Program-made: the position numbers and the translations under genes | Shown: in pieces, positions 1 through 8,535 of the stretch | Position numbering within the stretch: position 1 is the first letter of the stretch | Layout: every line of letters begins with the position of its first letter | From: Lachnospiraceae bacterium UBA7182 | GTDB lineage: Bacteria > Bacillota > Clostridia > Lachnospirales > Lachnospiraceae | DNA: 59,576 nucleotides | Assembly (NCBI GenBank): GCA_002491115.1 | Contig: DKVI01000007.1 | Coordinates: 1-59,576 of the forward strand | Reading direction: 5' to 3' | Notes under the pieces: model-generated | What the model was told of the DNA's origin: nothing | Database searches by the model: none | Seen by the model: only the letters and a program-made list of their open reading frames with translations

Positions 1-153
1 ATTTATAAAAGTTGTAAAGTGGTGATATTATCATTATTGTTTGCTTAGCAACTTTTGACATATTGGTATTATTGGGGTTTGTCTCCTGGTGTATATGGAC
101 TTTTATGCCATTTTACAAGCTCATAGGATAGATTCCGGACCTGTCATTTATAA

Positions 154-1488
154 TTAAGATACAGGAAATTTCATACTCTCCTTATGATAAAACCAGACCG
201 AACATACCATAGCTGTTGTCCATCCCACTGGCCATGCACACCATATGCCGATGGCGGCTTTTGTCCAGGCGGAAAAGGCGAAAGCCAGACATACGCGCAG
301 GATCAGGTCCGTGAAAGTGGCAGTCATAAACTGACGCATGGCGCTGACGCCCCGGAGTATGCCGTCGGCGGTCAGTTTGACCGATACGACAAAATAAAAA
401 GGGGACAATATCCACAAAAACTGTCTGCCGGTCGTCAGCGCTTCGGCAGAACCCTGTTCCAGAAACAGAAGGAGCAGAACCTTTCCAAAGAAGAGATACA
501 GGATCAGGAAAGGAATGCACAGACACCAGACCATCTGAATCCCGGCGCGGAAGCATTCCCTGATCCGGTCATACTTGCGGGCGCCGAGATTTTGCGCCGT
601 GAAATTGGAAATGCCGTTGCCGATGGTAGTAAAGGAGGTCATGACCAGATTATTCAGTTTTACCGCGGCGGAATAACCGGCGATCACAGAGGGACCAAAT
701 CCGTTGATGACACTCTGGATTAAGATATTTCCCATTGAAATAAAGCTCTGCTGCAGGATACTTGGGACGGCGATGATCAGGATTTTTTTCAATAGACGCT
801 GATCAAACAGTGCCGGTTTTCCTGAAACCTGAATTTTTCCAAGCCTGTTCCACACCACAAGGACCGCTGCGAAACAACTGATTCCCTGGCACAGAAAAGT
901 TGCCCATGCAACGCCCGAAACGCCCATGCCGAAGCTTTTGACAAACAGAATATCCACAGCGATATTAGAAAGAGAAGACGCCGCCAGAAAATAAAAAGGC
1001 GTCCTGGAATCGCCCAGAGCAGAGAAAATACCGGTTGCGATATTGTAGAAAAATACAAAGGGCAGCCCCCATATATAGATATCCAGATACAGTTTTGAGT
1101 CCGGTAATATTTCTTCCGGTGTCCGGATCAGACGCAGCATCAAGCCGCATCCGCCGATACCCGCCAGCATCAGCGCGCCGCAGAGAACAGCGCTGAAAAT
1201 GCAGGCTGTGGATACGGCGGTTTTTAATTTACGGTATTCTTTTGCACCGAACAACTGGGAAACGATAACAGAGCATCCCATATTGCAGCCGAAGGCAAAA
1301 GCGATAAAGATCAGTGTGATCTCATAGCTGTTTCCCACCGCCGCCAGCGCGTTTTCGCCGATGAATTTACCTGCTACCAGGCTGTCCGCTATGTTGTAAA
1401 GCTGCTGAAACAGAACGCTTCCAAACAAAGGAAGACAGAATTTCCATAACATGGTTCCGGGTTTTCCCGTTGTCAGATCTTGATTCAT
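154..1488 (-). CDS. MATE family multidrug/Na+ antiporter
   Basis: Polytopic membrane protein of 444 aa, the normal length for MATE exporters, with about 12 hydrophobic segments in two homologous halves. The N-terminal stretch with 'LYNIADSLVAGKFIG' and the 'ALGDSRTPF' region are characteristic of the family. MATE proteins export cationic drugs, dyes or metabolites using a Na+ or H+ gradient; the substrate cannot be read here. The start has a good Shine-Dalgarno (GGAAAGGAT just upstream on the minus strand). It is transcribed divergently from the LysR gene at 1626, so that regulator is a plausible controller. A second, only distantly similar MATE gene lies at 46976. Confidence 0.93.
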   Translation of the reverse strand: MNQDLTTGKPGTMLWKFCLPLFGSVLFQQLYNIADSLVAGKFIGENALAAVGNSYEITLIFIAFAFGCNMGCSVIVSQLFGAKEYRKLKTAVSTACIFSAVLCGALMLAGIGGCGLMLRLIRTPEEILPDSKLYLDIYIWGLPFVFFYNIATGIFSALGDSRTPFYFLAASSLSNIAVDILFVKSFGMGVSGVAWATFLCQGISCFAAVLVVWNRLGKIQVSGKPALFDQRLLKKILIIAVPSILQQSFISMGNILIQSVINGFGPSVIAGYSAAVKLNNLVMTSFTTIGNGISNFTAQNLGARKYDRIRECFRAGIQMVWCLCIPFLILYLFFGKVLLLLFLEQGSAEALTTGRQFLWILSPFYFVVSVKLTADGILRGVSAMRQFMTATFTDLILRVCLAFAFSAWTKAAIGIWCAWPVGWTTAMVCSVWFYHKESMKFPVS

Positions 1489-1559
1489 AGTATCTTATCC
1501 TTTCCCCTGGCAAAACAGACACATACATGCCGTTTCGCGGTTTACATCTTTCTGAATGT

Positions 1560-1571
1560 GTATTATAATAC
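1560..1571. promoter_or_regulatory. 12-bp palindrome in MATE/LysR divergent promoter
   Basis: GTATTATAATAC is a perfect palindrome lying in the 137-bp divergent spacer and containing a TATAAT-like -10 for the leftward MATE gene. It may be a regulator-binding site. The rest of the spacer up to 1625 is an extremely AT-rich run of ATATAT, typical of a LysR target region. Confidence 0.4.
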
Positions 1572-1625
1572 GCCTCATAAGATATGAAAAATATATATAA
1601 TATATAAAGGATATATAAAAAATAT

Positions 1626-2582
1626 ATGGATATTAATTTTGAATACTATAAAGTCTTTTATTTCGCGGCGAAATACGGGAATTTAACGAAAGCCGCCATG
1701 GCGCTGGGGAGTAATCAGCCCAATGTAACACGGATGATGAAGTTGTTAGAAGGACAACTGAACTGCCGGTTGTTTGTTCGTGAGGCAAGGGGGATCAGTT
1801 TGACAAAAGAAGGAGAACTGCTTTATTCTCATGTTGAGATCGCATACAGGCATCTGCTGAACGCGCAGGAGGAACTATGCAGGCAGGATGCGGGGAGAGG
1901 CGGAACCGTTGAAATAGGGGCGACGGAAGCGGCGCTGCATCTGTTTTTGTTACATGTATTGCATGATTTTAAGATGGCATATCCCGCGATCAAAATCAAA
2001 ATCCATAATCATACGACGTGGGATACATTAAAACATCTGATGAACGGTAAAATGGATCTGGCAGTTATCACAACGCCTTTTGAAGTGCCTAAGACATACG
2101 CCTGTGTAAAAGCGCTGGACTTTCACGAGATACTGGCAGGCGGCATGCAGTATGCAAACCTGTGCGGAAAATTACTGAAATTACAGGATGTCAGGGAATA
2201 CCCGTGGATCGGACTGGGCAGGGGAAGCGCGACGTACCAGTTGTATAAAGATTTTTTCATCAGTCATAAGATCGATCTGGAGCTGGATATGGAAGTGGCA
2301 ACGTCCGACCTCATGCTGCCGCTGATCGAAAATAATCTGGGAATTGGTTTTGTGCCGGAGAAACTGGCTTTACCCTATATAGAAAAAAAGAAAATGGTAC
2401 AGATACCTCTGGACTGTGATATCCCCCAGAGGTCCATACAGATTGTTCTGGACAAAGGGCGCGGGAGAAGCCTGGCGGCGGATACCTTTTATAAATATTT
2501 AAAATCACAAGGCAGCGCCCGTCAGGCCGCCCTGCAGGATGCAAAAAGCGTGATTGCGCCTGGCGCCGACGGGGAAAATTGA
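1626..2582 (+). CDS. LysR family transcriptional regulator
   Basis: 318 aa with the usual LTTR layout: N-terminal winged HTH (residues about 3-62, 'FAAKYGNLTKAAMALGSNQPNVTRMM' split over the two helices) and a C-terminal periplasmic-binding-like effector domain from about 90 to 295. The effector is unknown. It is divergent from the MATE pump and sits upstream of cyuA and a polar amino-acid ABC importer, so control of either neighbour is possible. The ribosome site is weak (AAAGGA well upstream). The last 20 residues extend beyond the conserved domain. Confidence 0.9.
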   Translation: MDINFEYYKVFYFAAKYGNLTKAAMALGSNQPNVTRMMKLLEGQLNCRLFVREARGISLTKEGELLYSHVEIAYRHLLNAQEELCRQDAGRGGTVEIGATEAALHLFLLHVLHDFKMAYPAIKIKIHNHTTWDTLKHLMNGKMDLAVITTPFEVPKTYACVKALDFHEILAGGMQYANLCGKLLKLQDVREYPWIGLGRGSATYQLYKDFFISHKIDLELDMEVATSDLMLPLIENNLGIGFVPEKLALPYIEKKKMVQIPLDCDIPQRSIQIVLDKGRGRSLAADTFYKYLKSQGSARQAALQDAKSVIAPGADGEN

Positions 2583-2612
2583 TTGGAAAGTTCCTCCTGC
2601 GTATGTTATAAT
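2583..2612 (+). promoter_or_regulatory. Predicted sigma-A promoter upstream of cyuA
   Basis: TTGGAA (2583-2588) and a consensus TATAAT (2607-2612) are separated by 18 nt, directly after the LysR stop. Transcription from here would cross the AAA-ATPase fragment at 2669 and then cyuA. Confidence 0.5.
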
Positions 2613-2668
2613 AGGGCAGCGAAAGAATCGGAATAATAAAAATCATTTGCCGGGGAGGTGTTAAGCAC

Positions 2669-2788
2669 ATGGCCAGGACCATAAGCATTGGTTGTCAGGA
2701 CTTTGAGACACTTAAGGAGAACAAGGAGAAAAAATCATATGGAGCAGAACAGCAGATGCTATCAAGCCTATGTTGCAATCTTAAATAA
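2669..2788 (+). pseudogene. 5' fragment of an AAA-ATPase/PD-(D/E)XK gene, now a 39-codon ORF
   Basis: An ATG with its own strong ribosome site (GGGGAGGTG, 2653-2661) opens a 39-codon frame whose start, MARTISIGCQDFETLKEN, closely resembles the conserved N-terminus of the predicted AAA-ATPases with a C-terminal PD-(D/E)XK nuclease domain (the family of the broken gene at 21476-22887). Homology stops after about 18 codons. The frame then runs out of phase into the start of cyuA and stops at 2786-2788. The promoter and ribosome site are probably relics of the lost ATPase gene that cyuA now uses as its leader. If translated, the product would be a short peptide containing Cys-Cys near its end; a regulatory role is speculation. 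Confidence 0.6.
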
Positions 2789-4019
2789 GGAACTGGTTCC
2801 GGCTATGGGCTGTACAGAACCCATAGCGCTTGCCTACTGTGCAGCGAAGGCCAGGGCAATACTGGGGGAAATGCCGCAAAAGGTGCTGATAGAAACCAGT
2901 GGGAACATTATAAAAAATGTAAAGAGCGTGATCGTCCCTAACACCAGCGGAAAAAAGGGGATCGAGGCAGCGGCGGCGATCGGTATTACTGCCGGGAACG
3001 AGGACGCAGGATTAGAAGTATTGAGCCATGTGACAGAGGAACAGAAGGCAGAACTTTCAGAATATATGGATCATACCGAATTTTATGTAAAGCAGGCCGA
3101 AAGCGATCTTTTGCTGGATATCATTATAAAGGTATATAAGGGCAGTTCCCATGCCACAGTCCGTATCGCGAACTCCCATACAAATGTGATATACATAGAA
3201 AAAGACGGGAGCGTCCTTTTAGACAAAGGGATAGAAGAACAGGCAGAAGAAGACCTGCCGGAATACAGTCTTTTGACGGTGCAGGATATTTGCAAATTTG
3301 CCAGGGCCGTGGATCTGGAGGATGTAAAGCCGGTTCTGGACAGGCAGATCGCGTATAATACGGCGATTTCGGAAGAAGGTCTGAGAGGGAATTATGGCGC
3401 CAATATCGGTTCTGTCTTATTGGAAACCTATGGAGACGATATCCGAAACCGGGCAAAGGCCAAAGCGGCAGCCGGGGCCGACGCCAGGATGAACGGCTGC
3501 GAGATGCCCGTGATTATCAATTCAGGCAGCGGGAACCAGGGAATGACGGCGTCCCTTCCGGTCATCGAATATGCAGAAGAACTTCAGGCAGAAAAAGATA
3601 AGCTTTACAGGGCGCTGGTGATCTCCAACCTGACGGCGATTCATCTAAAGACAGGGATCGGCAGGCTGTCCGCGTACTGCGGGGCGGTCAGCGCGGGTGC
3701 AGGCGCAGGCGCGGGGATCGCTTACTTAAGAGGCGGCGATTATGAGGAGATCGCCCATACGATTGTCAACGCGCTTGCGATTACCTCCGGGATCATATGC
3801 GACGGCGCAAAAGCTTCCTGCGCGGCGAAGATCGCGACCGCTGTGGATGCAGGTATCTTCGGATATGATATGTACCTGAAAGGACAGCAGTTCTACGGCG
3901 GGGATGGTGTCGTATCCGTCGGTGTGGAGAATACGATCCGGAATATCGGGCGTCTGGGAAAAGACGGCATGCGGGAAACTGATAAAGAAATTCTGGATAT
4001 TATGACCTGTGTGGATTAA
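2739..4019 (+). CDS. cyuA: L-cysteine desulfidase, CyuA/UPF0597 family
   Basis: 426 aa from the ATG at 2739, chosen because AAGGAG lies 10 nt upstream and the conserved protein begins there; a TTG 51 nt earlier would add a non-conserved extension. The family carries a [4Fe-4S] cluster and degrades L-cysteine to pyruvate, ammonia and sulfide in the cytoplasm. Visible hallmarks are MGCTEPIALAYC (Cys25), the 'SGSGNQGMTASLPV' segment and the late 'ICDGAKASCAAK' motif that supplies cluster cysteines. It is followed by a terminator and then an amino-acid ABC importer, a pairing that suggests cysteine or cystine uptake and catabolism. Distantly related to the iron-sulfur L-serine dehydratase alpha subunit, so serine as substrate is the main alternative. 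Confidence 0.85.
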   Translation: MEQNSRCYQAYVAILNKELVPAMGCTEPIALAYCAAKARAILGEMPQKVLIETSGNIIKNVKSVIVPNTSGKKGIEAAAAIGITAGNEDAGLEVLSHVTEEQKAELSEYMDHTEFYVKQAESDLLLDIIIKVYKGSSHATVRIANSHTNVIYIEKDGSVLLDKGIEEQAEEDLPEYSLLTVQDICKFARAVDLEDVKPVLDRQIAYNTAISEEGLRGNYGANIGSVLLETYGDDIRNRAKAKAAAGADARMNGCEMPVIINSGSGNQGMTASLPVIEYAEELQAEKDKLYRALVISNLTAIHLKTGIGRLSAYCGAVSAGAGAGAGIAYLRGGDYEEIAHTIVNALAITSGIICDGAKASCAAKIATAVDAGIFGYDMYLKGQQFYGGDGVVSVGVENTIRNIGRLGKDGMRETDKEILDIMTCVD

Positions 4020-4041
4020 ACAGCATAAGATATAATATAGT

Positions 4042-4080
4042 AACTGACTTCTTGAACAAAAGCTTCGGAAGTCAGTTTTT
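4042..4080 (+). terminator. Intrinsic terminator between cyuA and ABC importer
   Basis: AACTGACTTC (4042-4051) pairs with GAAGTCAGTT (4068-4077), a perfect 10-bp stem followed by a T run. It lies immediately before the ribosome site of the first permease, so readthrough would decide how much importer is made from the upstream promoter. Confidence 0.75.
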
Positions 4081-4102
4081 AAGTTGGGAGGAAGATAACC
4101 TG

Positions 4103-4762
4103 ATGAACTGGGAATTTATGGCAGAATATCTGCCGCTGTATCAGAAAGCTGCCTGGCTGACACTGCGGATTGGGGCGGCGGGCGTGGCGGGCGCTTTCGT
4201 GGTGGGACTGATCTGCGCTGTGATCCAGTATGAAAAGATTCTGATCCTGCGCCGCATCGCGGCGGTATATATTGAACTGAGCAGGAATACGCCGCTGCTG
4301 GTGCAGTTGTTTTTTCTGTATTACGGACTTCCCAAGATCGGCATTTCCACAGATGCCGCCGCCTGCGGAGTCGCGGGGCTTACATTTCTTGGGGGAAGCT
4401 ATATGGCGGAAGCACTAAGAAGCGGTTTTGAGGCAGTATCCAGGGTTCAGACAGAGAGCGCGTTAAGCCTTGGGATGGACAAAAGGCAGACCATGCAGTA
4501 TGTGGTTTTACCTCAGGCTTTTTCCACCAGCGTTCCCGCGATCATGGCGAATGTGATCTTTTTATTAAAAGAGACCAGTGTTTTTTCCGCCATCAGTATC
4601 ATGGATTTGATGTTTACGGCGAAAGACCTGATCGGCCTGTACTATAAGACGACGGAAAGCCTGTTTTTGCTGGTGGTATTCTATCTTTTCATCCTGCTTC
4701 CTGTGTCTTTGCTGGGAAGTCTTCTGGAAAGGAGGCTGCGTTATGCCGGATTTGGGGCTTGA
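4103..4762 (+). CDS. Polar amino-acid ABC transporter permease 1
   Basis: 219 aa from the ATG at 4103, which has GGGAGGAAG 9-17 nt upstream; an upstream in-frame TTG falls inside the terminator hairpin and is unlikely. Hydrophobic BPD-type permease of the His/Glu/Gln/Arg/opine family, with an early 'YIELSRNTPLLVQLFFLYYGLP' type helix and the EAA loop around residues 110-140 ('EALRSGFEAVSRVQTESALSLG') that contacts the ATPase. Its last 20 nt overlap the second permease, indicating translational coupling and a heteromeric importer with the genes at 4743, 5423 and 6240. Confidence 0.92.
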   Translation: MNWEFMAEYLPLYQKAAWLTLRIGAAGVAGAFVVGLICAVIQYEKILILRRIAAVYIELSRNTPLLVQLFFLYYGLPKIGISTDAAACGVAGLTFLGGSYMAEALRSGFEAVSRVQTESALSLGMDKRQTMQYVVLPQAFSTSVPAIMANVIFLLKETSVFSAISIMDLMFTAKDLIGLYYKTTESLFLLVVFYLFILLPVSLLGSLLERRLRYAGFGA

Positions 4763-5417
4763 GGTCCTGCTTAAAGGAAAGAATCTTGCCAGACTTTTTA
4801 CGGGGCTGGGAGTTGCTTTAAAGATCAGTCTGGCGTCTGTGCTGATCAGTCTTCCTCTGGGAATCCTTCTGGGGGTGTTGATGACATGGAAACATCCGCT
4901 GATCAGGGCGGTCCTTCGTATCTATCTGGAATTGATCCGGATCATGCCTCAGATGGTGCTGTTGTTTCTTGTATTTTTCGGAACCACGAGAGTGTTTGGA
5001 TGGGATCTGTCCGGGGAAAGCGCGTCGGTTATTGTATTTTCCCTGTGGGGAACCGCGGAGATGAGCGACCTGGTGCGCGGCGCTTTGATCAGTATTCCCG
5101 CCCATCAGTATGAGAGCAGCGCGGCGCTGGGGCTTGGCAAAGTGCAGACTTATCTGTATATTATTGTTCCCCAGACGCTTCGCAGGCTGATCCCTTTGTC
5201 CATCAATCTGATTACCCGGATGATCAAGACTACCAGCCTGATCCTGATGATCGGTGTGGTGGAAGTGCTGAAAGTAGCCCAGCAGATCATTGAAGCCAAC
5301 CGTATGTCCAGCCCGAACGCGGCGTTCGGCATCTATCTGGTAGTATTTTTTCTGTATTTTATTGCCTGCTGGCCTGTCAGCCTTGCGGCGGGATATCTGG
5401 AAAGGAAATGGAGGTGA
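4743..5417 (+). CDS. Polar amino-acid ABC transporter permease 2
   Basis: 224 aa. The ATG overlaps the end of permease 1 by 20 nt and has GGAAAGGAGG upstream. Same fold as permease 1: 'LELIRIMPQMVLLFLVFFG' early, EAA loop near residues 115-140, and about five membrane segments. Presence of two different permeases, one ATPase and one binding lipoprotein is the standard PAAT importer set. The stop at 5415-5417 is 5 nt before the GTG start of the ATPase. Confidence 0.92.
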   Translation: MPDLGLEVLLKGKNLARLFTGLGVALKISLASVLISLPLGILLGVLMTWKHPLIRAVLRIYLELIRIMPQMVLLFLVFFGTTRVFGWDLSGESASVIVFSLWGTAEMSDLVRGALISIPAHQYESSAALGLGKVQTYLYIIVPQTLRRLIPLSINLITRMIKTTSLILMIGVVEVLKVAQQIIEANRMSSPNAAFGIYLVVFFLYFIACWPVSLAAGYLERKWR

Positions 5418-5422
5418 GTTTT

Positions 5423-6202
5423 GTGTCAGAACCATTACTTATTGTAGAACACCTTGTCAAACGCTTTGATAACAATCTGGTCCTGAATGATATAAGTTTC
5501 GCAGTCAGAAAGGGAGAGGTCGTCGTGGTGTTGGGACCGAGCGGATGCGGGAAAAGTACGCTGCTTCGGTGTATCAATGCATTGGAGCCGATCCAGGGCG
5601 GAACGGTCCGGCTTAAGGAAGAAAAGGTAGATCCGGACAGCAGGGAGATCACCCTTCTTCGTCAGAAGATCGGGATGGTTTTCCAAAGCTATGATCTGTT
5701 CCCGCATCTGACTGTGATGGATAACATCCTGTTGGCGCCTGTAAAGGTGCAGAAAAGAAGAAAAGAGGAAGTAAAAGACGAGGCAGAAAAGCTTCTTGCC
5801 AGAGTAGGACTTGGCGAAAAGGCGGACAGTTTTCCCAGACAGTTGTCAGGCGGCCAGAAACAGAGAACAGCGATCGTCCGCGCATTGTGTATGCATCCGG
5901 AGATTCTTCTGTTTGACGAAGTAACCGCCGCGCTGGACCCGGAGATGGTCCGGGAGGTGCTGGATGTTATACTGGATCTGGCAGCCCAGGGGAGGACCAT
6001 GATCATTGTAACCCATGAGATGCAGTTTGCCCGCGCGGTGGCCGACCGGGTGCTATTTCTGGACGGAGGGAAGATTATGGAAGAAGGTCCGCCGGAACAG
6101 TTTTTTGCACATCCCGCCACAGAGAGGGCAAGGCAGTTTTTAAGCACGTTTACATTTCAGGCAGTGAGAACTGCACACAGAGACAGCGCAGACCTTACAT
6201 AA
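5423..6202 (+). CDS. Polar amino-acid ABC transporter ATP-binding protein
   Basis: 259 aa from a GTG at 5423, preferred because GGAGG (5410-5414) is 8 nt upstream; an ATG at 5408 is in frame but overlaps that ribosome site. Motifs: Walker A GPSGCGKST, Q-loop 'VFQSYDLFPHL', signature LSGGQKQR, Walker B 'ILLFDEVTAALDPE' and the H-loop 'IIVTHEM'. It powers the two permeases encoded just upstream. The Walker B region has V in place of the more common P after DE, which is tolerated in this family. Confidence 0.93.
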   Translation: MSEPLLIVEHLVKRFDNNLVLNDISFAVRKGEVVVVLGPSGCGKSTLLRCINALEPIQGGTVRLKEEKVDPDSREITLLRQKIGMVFQSYDLFPHLTVMDNILLAPVKVQKRRKEEVKDEAEKLLARVGLGEKADSFPRQLSGGQKQRTAIVRALCMHPEILLFDEVTAALDPEMVREVLDVILDLAAQGRTMIIVTHEMQFARAVADRVLFLDGGKIMEEGPPEQFFAHPATERARQFLSTFTFQAVRTAHRDSADLT

Positions 6203-6239
6203 AGCGGATGCGGACTGGATAGAAGAGGAGATGAAGAGG

Positions 6240-7142
6240 ATGAAAAAATTATTTGTAAAAAGAATCGTTGCTTTGGCAGCAACCGTAACAGTTGCGTTTT
6301 CGGCGGCGGCATGCGGAAATTCCGGCGCGGCAGCGGGAAACGGCGATGCGGCGCCTGCGGGGAGTGAAGCGGCAGAGAAAACGAACGCGGTATACCGTAC
6401 GCTGGATGAAATCAAACAGGGCGGAACCATCCGCATCGGTGTATTTTCCGACAAGAACCCTTTTGGCTATGTGGACGAGAACGGCGAGTATCAGGGATAT
6501 GATGTCTACTTTGCCAGAAGGCTGGGGGAGGACCTGGGGGTGGATGTGGAGTTTGTCTCCACAGAAGCGGCGAACCGGATCGAGTATCTGCAGACCGGAA
6601 AAGTGGATGTGATCCTGGCGAATTTTACAGTGACCAAAGAGCGCGCGGAGGAAGTGGATTTTGCGTTGCCCTACATGCATGTGGCGCTGGGGGTGGTTTC
6701 TCCTGACGACAAAGTCGTGGAAAGCCTGGATGGCTGGGACAGGGAAGAGCAGATGATCGTAATCTCCGGTACGACGGCGGAGACTTACCTGACAGAGAAC
6801 TATCCGGATATTCCGCTGCAAAAATACGATTCTTATGCGACGGCGAAAAATGCCCTTGAGAACGGCAACGGAGCCGCCTGGGCCAATGACAACACGGAAG
6901 TGATCGCCTTTGCCATGCAAAGTGAAGGGTATACGGTAGGCATCCCGGAACTTGGCAGCCAGGATACCATCGCGCCTGCGGTATCGCTGGGAAATACGAC
7001 TTTATTAGAGTGGATCAACGAGGAGATCCGGCTCCTTGGCAGCGAGCGGTTTTTCCACGCGGATTATGAGGCCACGCTGGCGGATACTTACGGTATGGAC
7101 TACGAAGAAAGCCTGGTCGTGGAGGGAGGGGGTACTCAGTAG
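6240..7142 (+). CDS. Amino-acid ABC transporter substrate-binding lipoprotein
   Basis: 300 aa from the ATG at 6240 (GAGGAG 9 nt upstream); the in-frame ATG at 6231 directly abuts that ribosome site and is less likely. An N-terminal signal with a lipobox (FSAAAC then Gly) predicts a lipoprotein held on the outer face of the membrane. The rest is a SBP_bac_3 type bilobed domain: 'GGTIRIGVFSDKNPFGYVDE', 'YQGYDVYFARRLGEDLG' and 'ANFTVTKERAEEVDFALPY' are family hallmarks. It delivers a polar amino acid, perhaps cystine given cyuA upstream, to the permeases. The gene is the last of the importer operon and is followed by a terminator. Confidence 0.93.
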   Translation: MKKLFVKRIVALAATVTVAFSAAACGNSGAAAGNGDAAPAGSEAAEKTNAVYRTLDEIKQGGTIRIGVFSDKNPFGYVDENGEYQGYDVYFARRLGEDLGVDVEFVSTEAANRIEYLQTGKVDVILANFTVTKERAEEVDFALPYMHVALGVVSPDDKVVESLDGWDREEQMIVISGTTAETYLTENYPDIPLQKYDSYATAKNALENGNGAAWANDNTEVIAFAMQSEGYTVGIPELGSQDTIAPAVSLGNTTLLEWINEEIRLLGSERFFHADYEATLADTYGMDYEESLVVEGGGTQ

Positions 7143-7192
7143 AATTTGGCATAAAAATGTAATTTCTCTCCCACAATATAAAGAATATCAGA

Positions 7193-7240
7193 AGTTTTTG
7201 GAATATGATTCCAAAAACTGTTGATAATTTCTGTTTTTTT
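7193..7240 (+). terminator. Terminator of ABC importer operon
   Basis: AGTTTTTGGAAT (7193-7204) and ATTCCAAAAACT (7208-7219) form a perfect 12-bp stem with a 3-nt loop, followed by a T-rich tract ending in a run of seven T at 7233-7240. Confidence 0.65.
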
Positions 7241-7284
7241 GTATAAGATATACTTAAACAGGCGGAGAAAAGAAAGGAAACAGG

Positions 7285-8499
7285 ATGACAGGAAAAAGAA
7301 TAGAACGGACGGAATACCTGAACAGGCTGATTGCGTGGAGAGACAAGCGCCTGATTAAAATTATAACAGGCATCCGAAGATGCGGGAAATCAACCTTGAT
7401 GGAGATTTATCAGGACTATCTGCGTGGGCAGGGCGTACAGGAATCGCAGATTATTTCCATTAATTTTGAAGATTTTGACCTGCGTTCTCTGCGGGACCCA
7501 AATCGGCTTCATGCTTATGTAAAAGAGCAGGCAGTTCATGGGAAGATGACATATGTTTTTCTGGATGAGATTCAGCATGTGAAGGATTGGCAGGATGTGA
7601 TCGACAGTCTTTATATAAAAGAGAATCTGGATCTTTATATTACAGGTTCTAATGCATATCTGTTGTCAGGAGAGATTGCTACGCTGATTTCGGGCAGATA
7701 TGTGGAAATTCGTATGCTGCCGCTTTCTTTCAGGGAATATGTGACGGCAACAGATGCGATGGACCGTCTTTCCCAAGGCTATCTTGACTATATAGAGAAC
7801 AGTTCTTTCCCATATGCGCTGGAGTTAAGAGGGCATGTAAGGGAACTTTATGATTATCTGGAAGGGGTTTATCATACCGTTGTGGTGAAGGATCTGGCTG
7901 CCCGCAAAAAGATACCGGATGTGATGATGCTGGAAAGCGTCGCAAGATTTATTTTTGATAATATTGGCAGCTCTTTGTCTACCAAACGGATTGCGGATAC
8001 CATGACGTCCTCCGGCCGAAAGATTGACGTCAAAACGGTGGAACGGTATGTGGACGCCCTCATGGAAAGCTTTATTGTCTATCAGGCAAAACGGTATAAT
8101 ATCAAAGGAAAACAATATCTGAAAACACTGGAAAAATATTATGTAGTGGATATTGGCCTTCGGCGCCTTTTATTGGGCAGTCGTTCTACGGATGTTGGAC
8201 ATATTCTGGAAAATGTCGTATATCTGGAACTGATCCGAAGGGGATATGAAGTGTATGTGGGAAAGGCAGAGGAACTGGAAGTAGATTTTGTGGCGATGGA
8301 TCGCAGACGGACGACTTACTTTCAGGTGGCGGCCTCGGTACGGGATGAGCAGACTTTAAGACGAGAGCTGTCTTCCCTTCAGAAGATCAACGATCATTAT
8401 CCTAAATATATTTTGACATTGGATGAGGACCCGGAAGCAGACTATGAGGGAATCCGCCGTGTGAACGCGCTGGAATGGCTTGTGGGGAAAGTAGAATGA
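7285..8499 (+). CDS. AAA_14/DUF4143 family ATPase
   Basis: 404 aa. The N-terminal P-loop domain shows Walker A 'GIRRCGKST' and Walker B 'YVFLDEIQ', the sensor region 'LYITGSNAYLLSGE', then a winged-helix segment and a C-terminal DUF4143 domain with a PD-(D/E)XK-like core ('ELEVDFVAM'). The cellular role of this large prokaryotic family is not established; links to defence and mobile DNA have been suggested. It stands alone between two terminated operons. A paralogue of the same architecture but low similarity is at 32435. Confidence 0.88.
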   Translation: MTGKRIERTEYLNRLIAWRDKRLIKIITGIRRCGKSTLMEIYQDYLRGQGVQESQIISINFEDFDLRSLRDPNRLHAYVKEQAVHGKMTYVFLDEIQHVKDWQDVIDSLYIKENLDLYITGSNAYLLSGEIATLISGRYVEIRMLPLSFREYVTATDAMDRLSQGYLDYIENSSFPYALELRGHVRELYDYLEGVYHTVVVKDLAARKKIPDVMMLESVARFIFDNIGSSLSTKRIADTMTSSGRKIDVKTVERYVDALMESFIVYQAKRYNIKGKQYLKTLEKYYVVDIGLRRLLLGSRSTDVGHILENVVYLELIRRGYEVYVGKAEELEVDFVAMDRRRTTYFQVAASVRDEQTLRRELSSLQKINDHYPKYILTLDEDPEADYEGIRRVNALEWLVGKVE

Positions 8500-8535
8500 A
8501 CAGGGGATTATATTGAAATATATGAGGAGACACCC

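Noticed and set aside
18..110. Hydrophobic frame (for example 'LVLLGFVSWCIWTFMPFYKL') at the left edge
   Set aside because: Stops precede it closely and there is no start codon with a ribosome site; may be chance or a relic.
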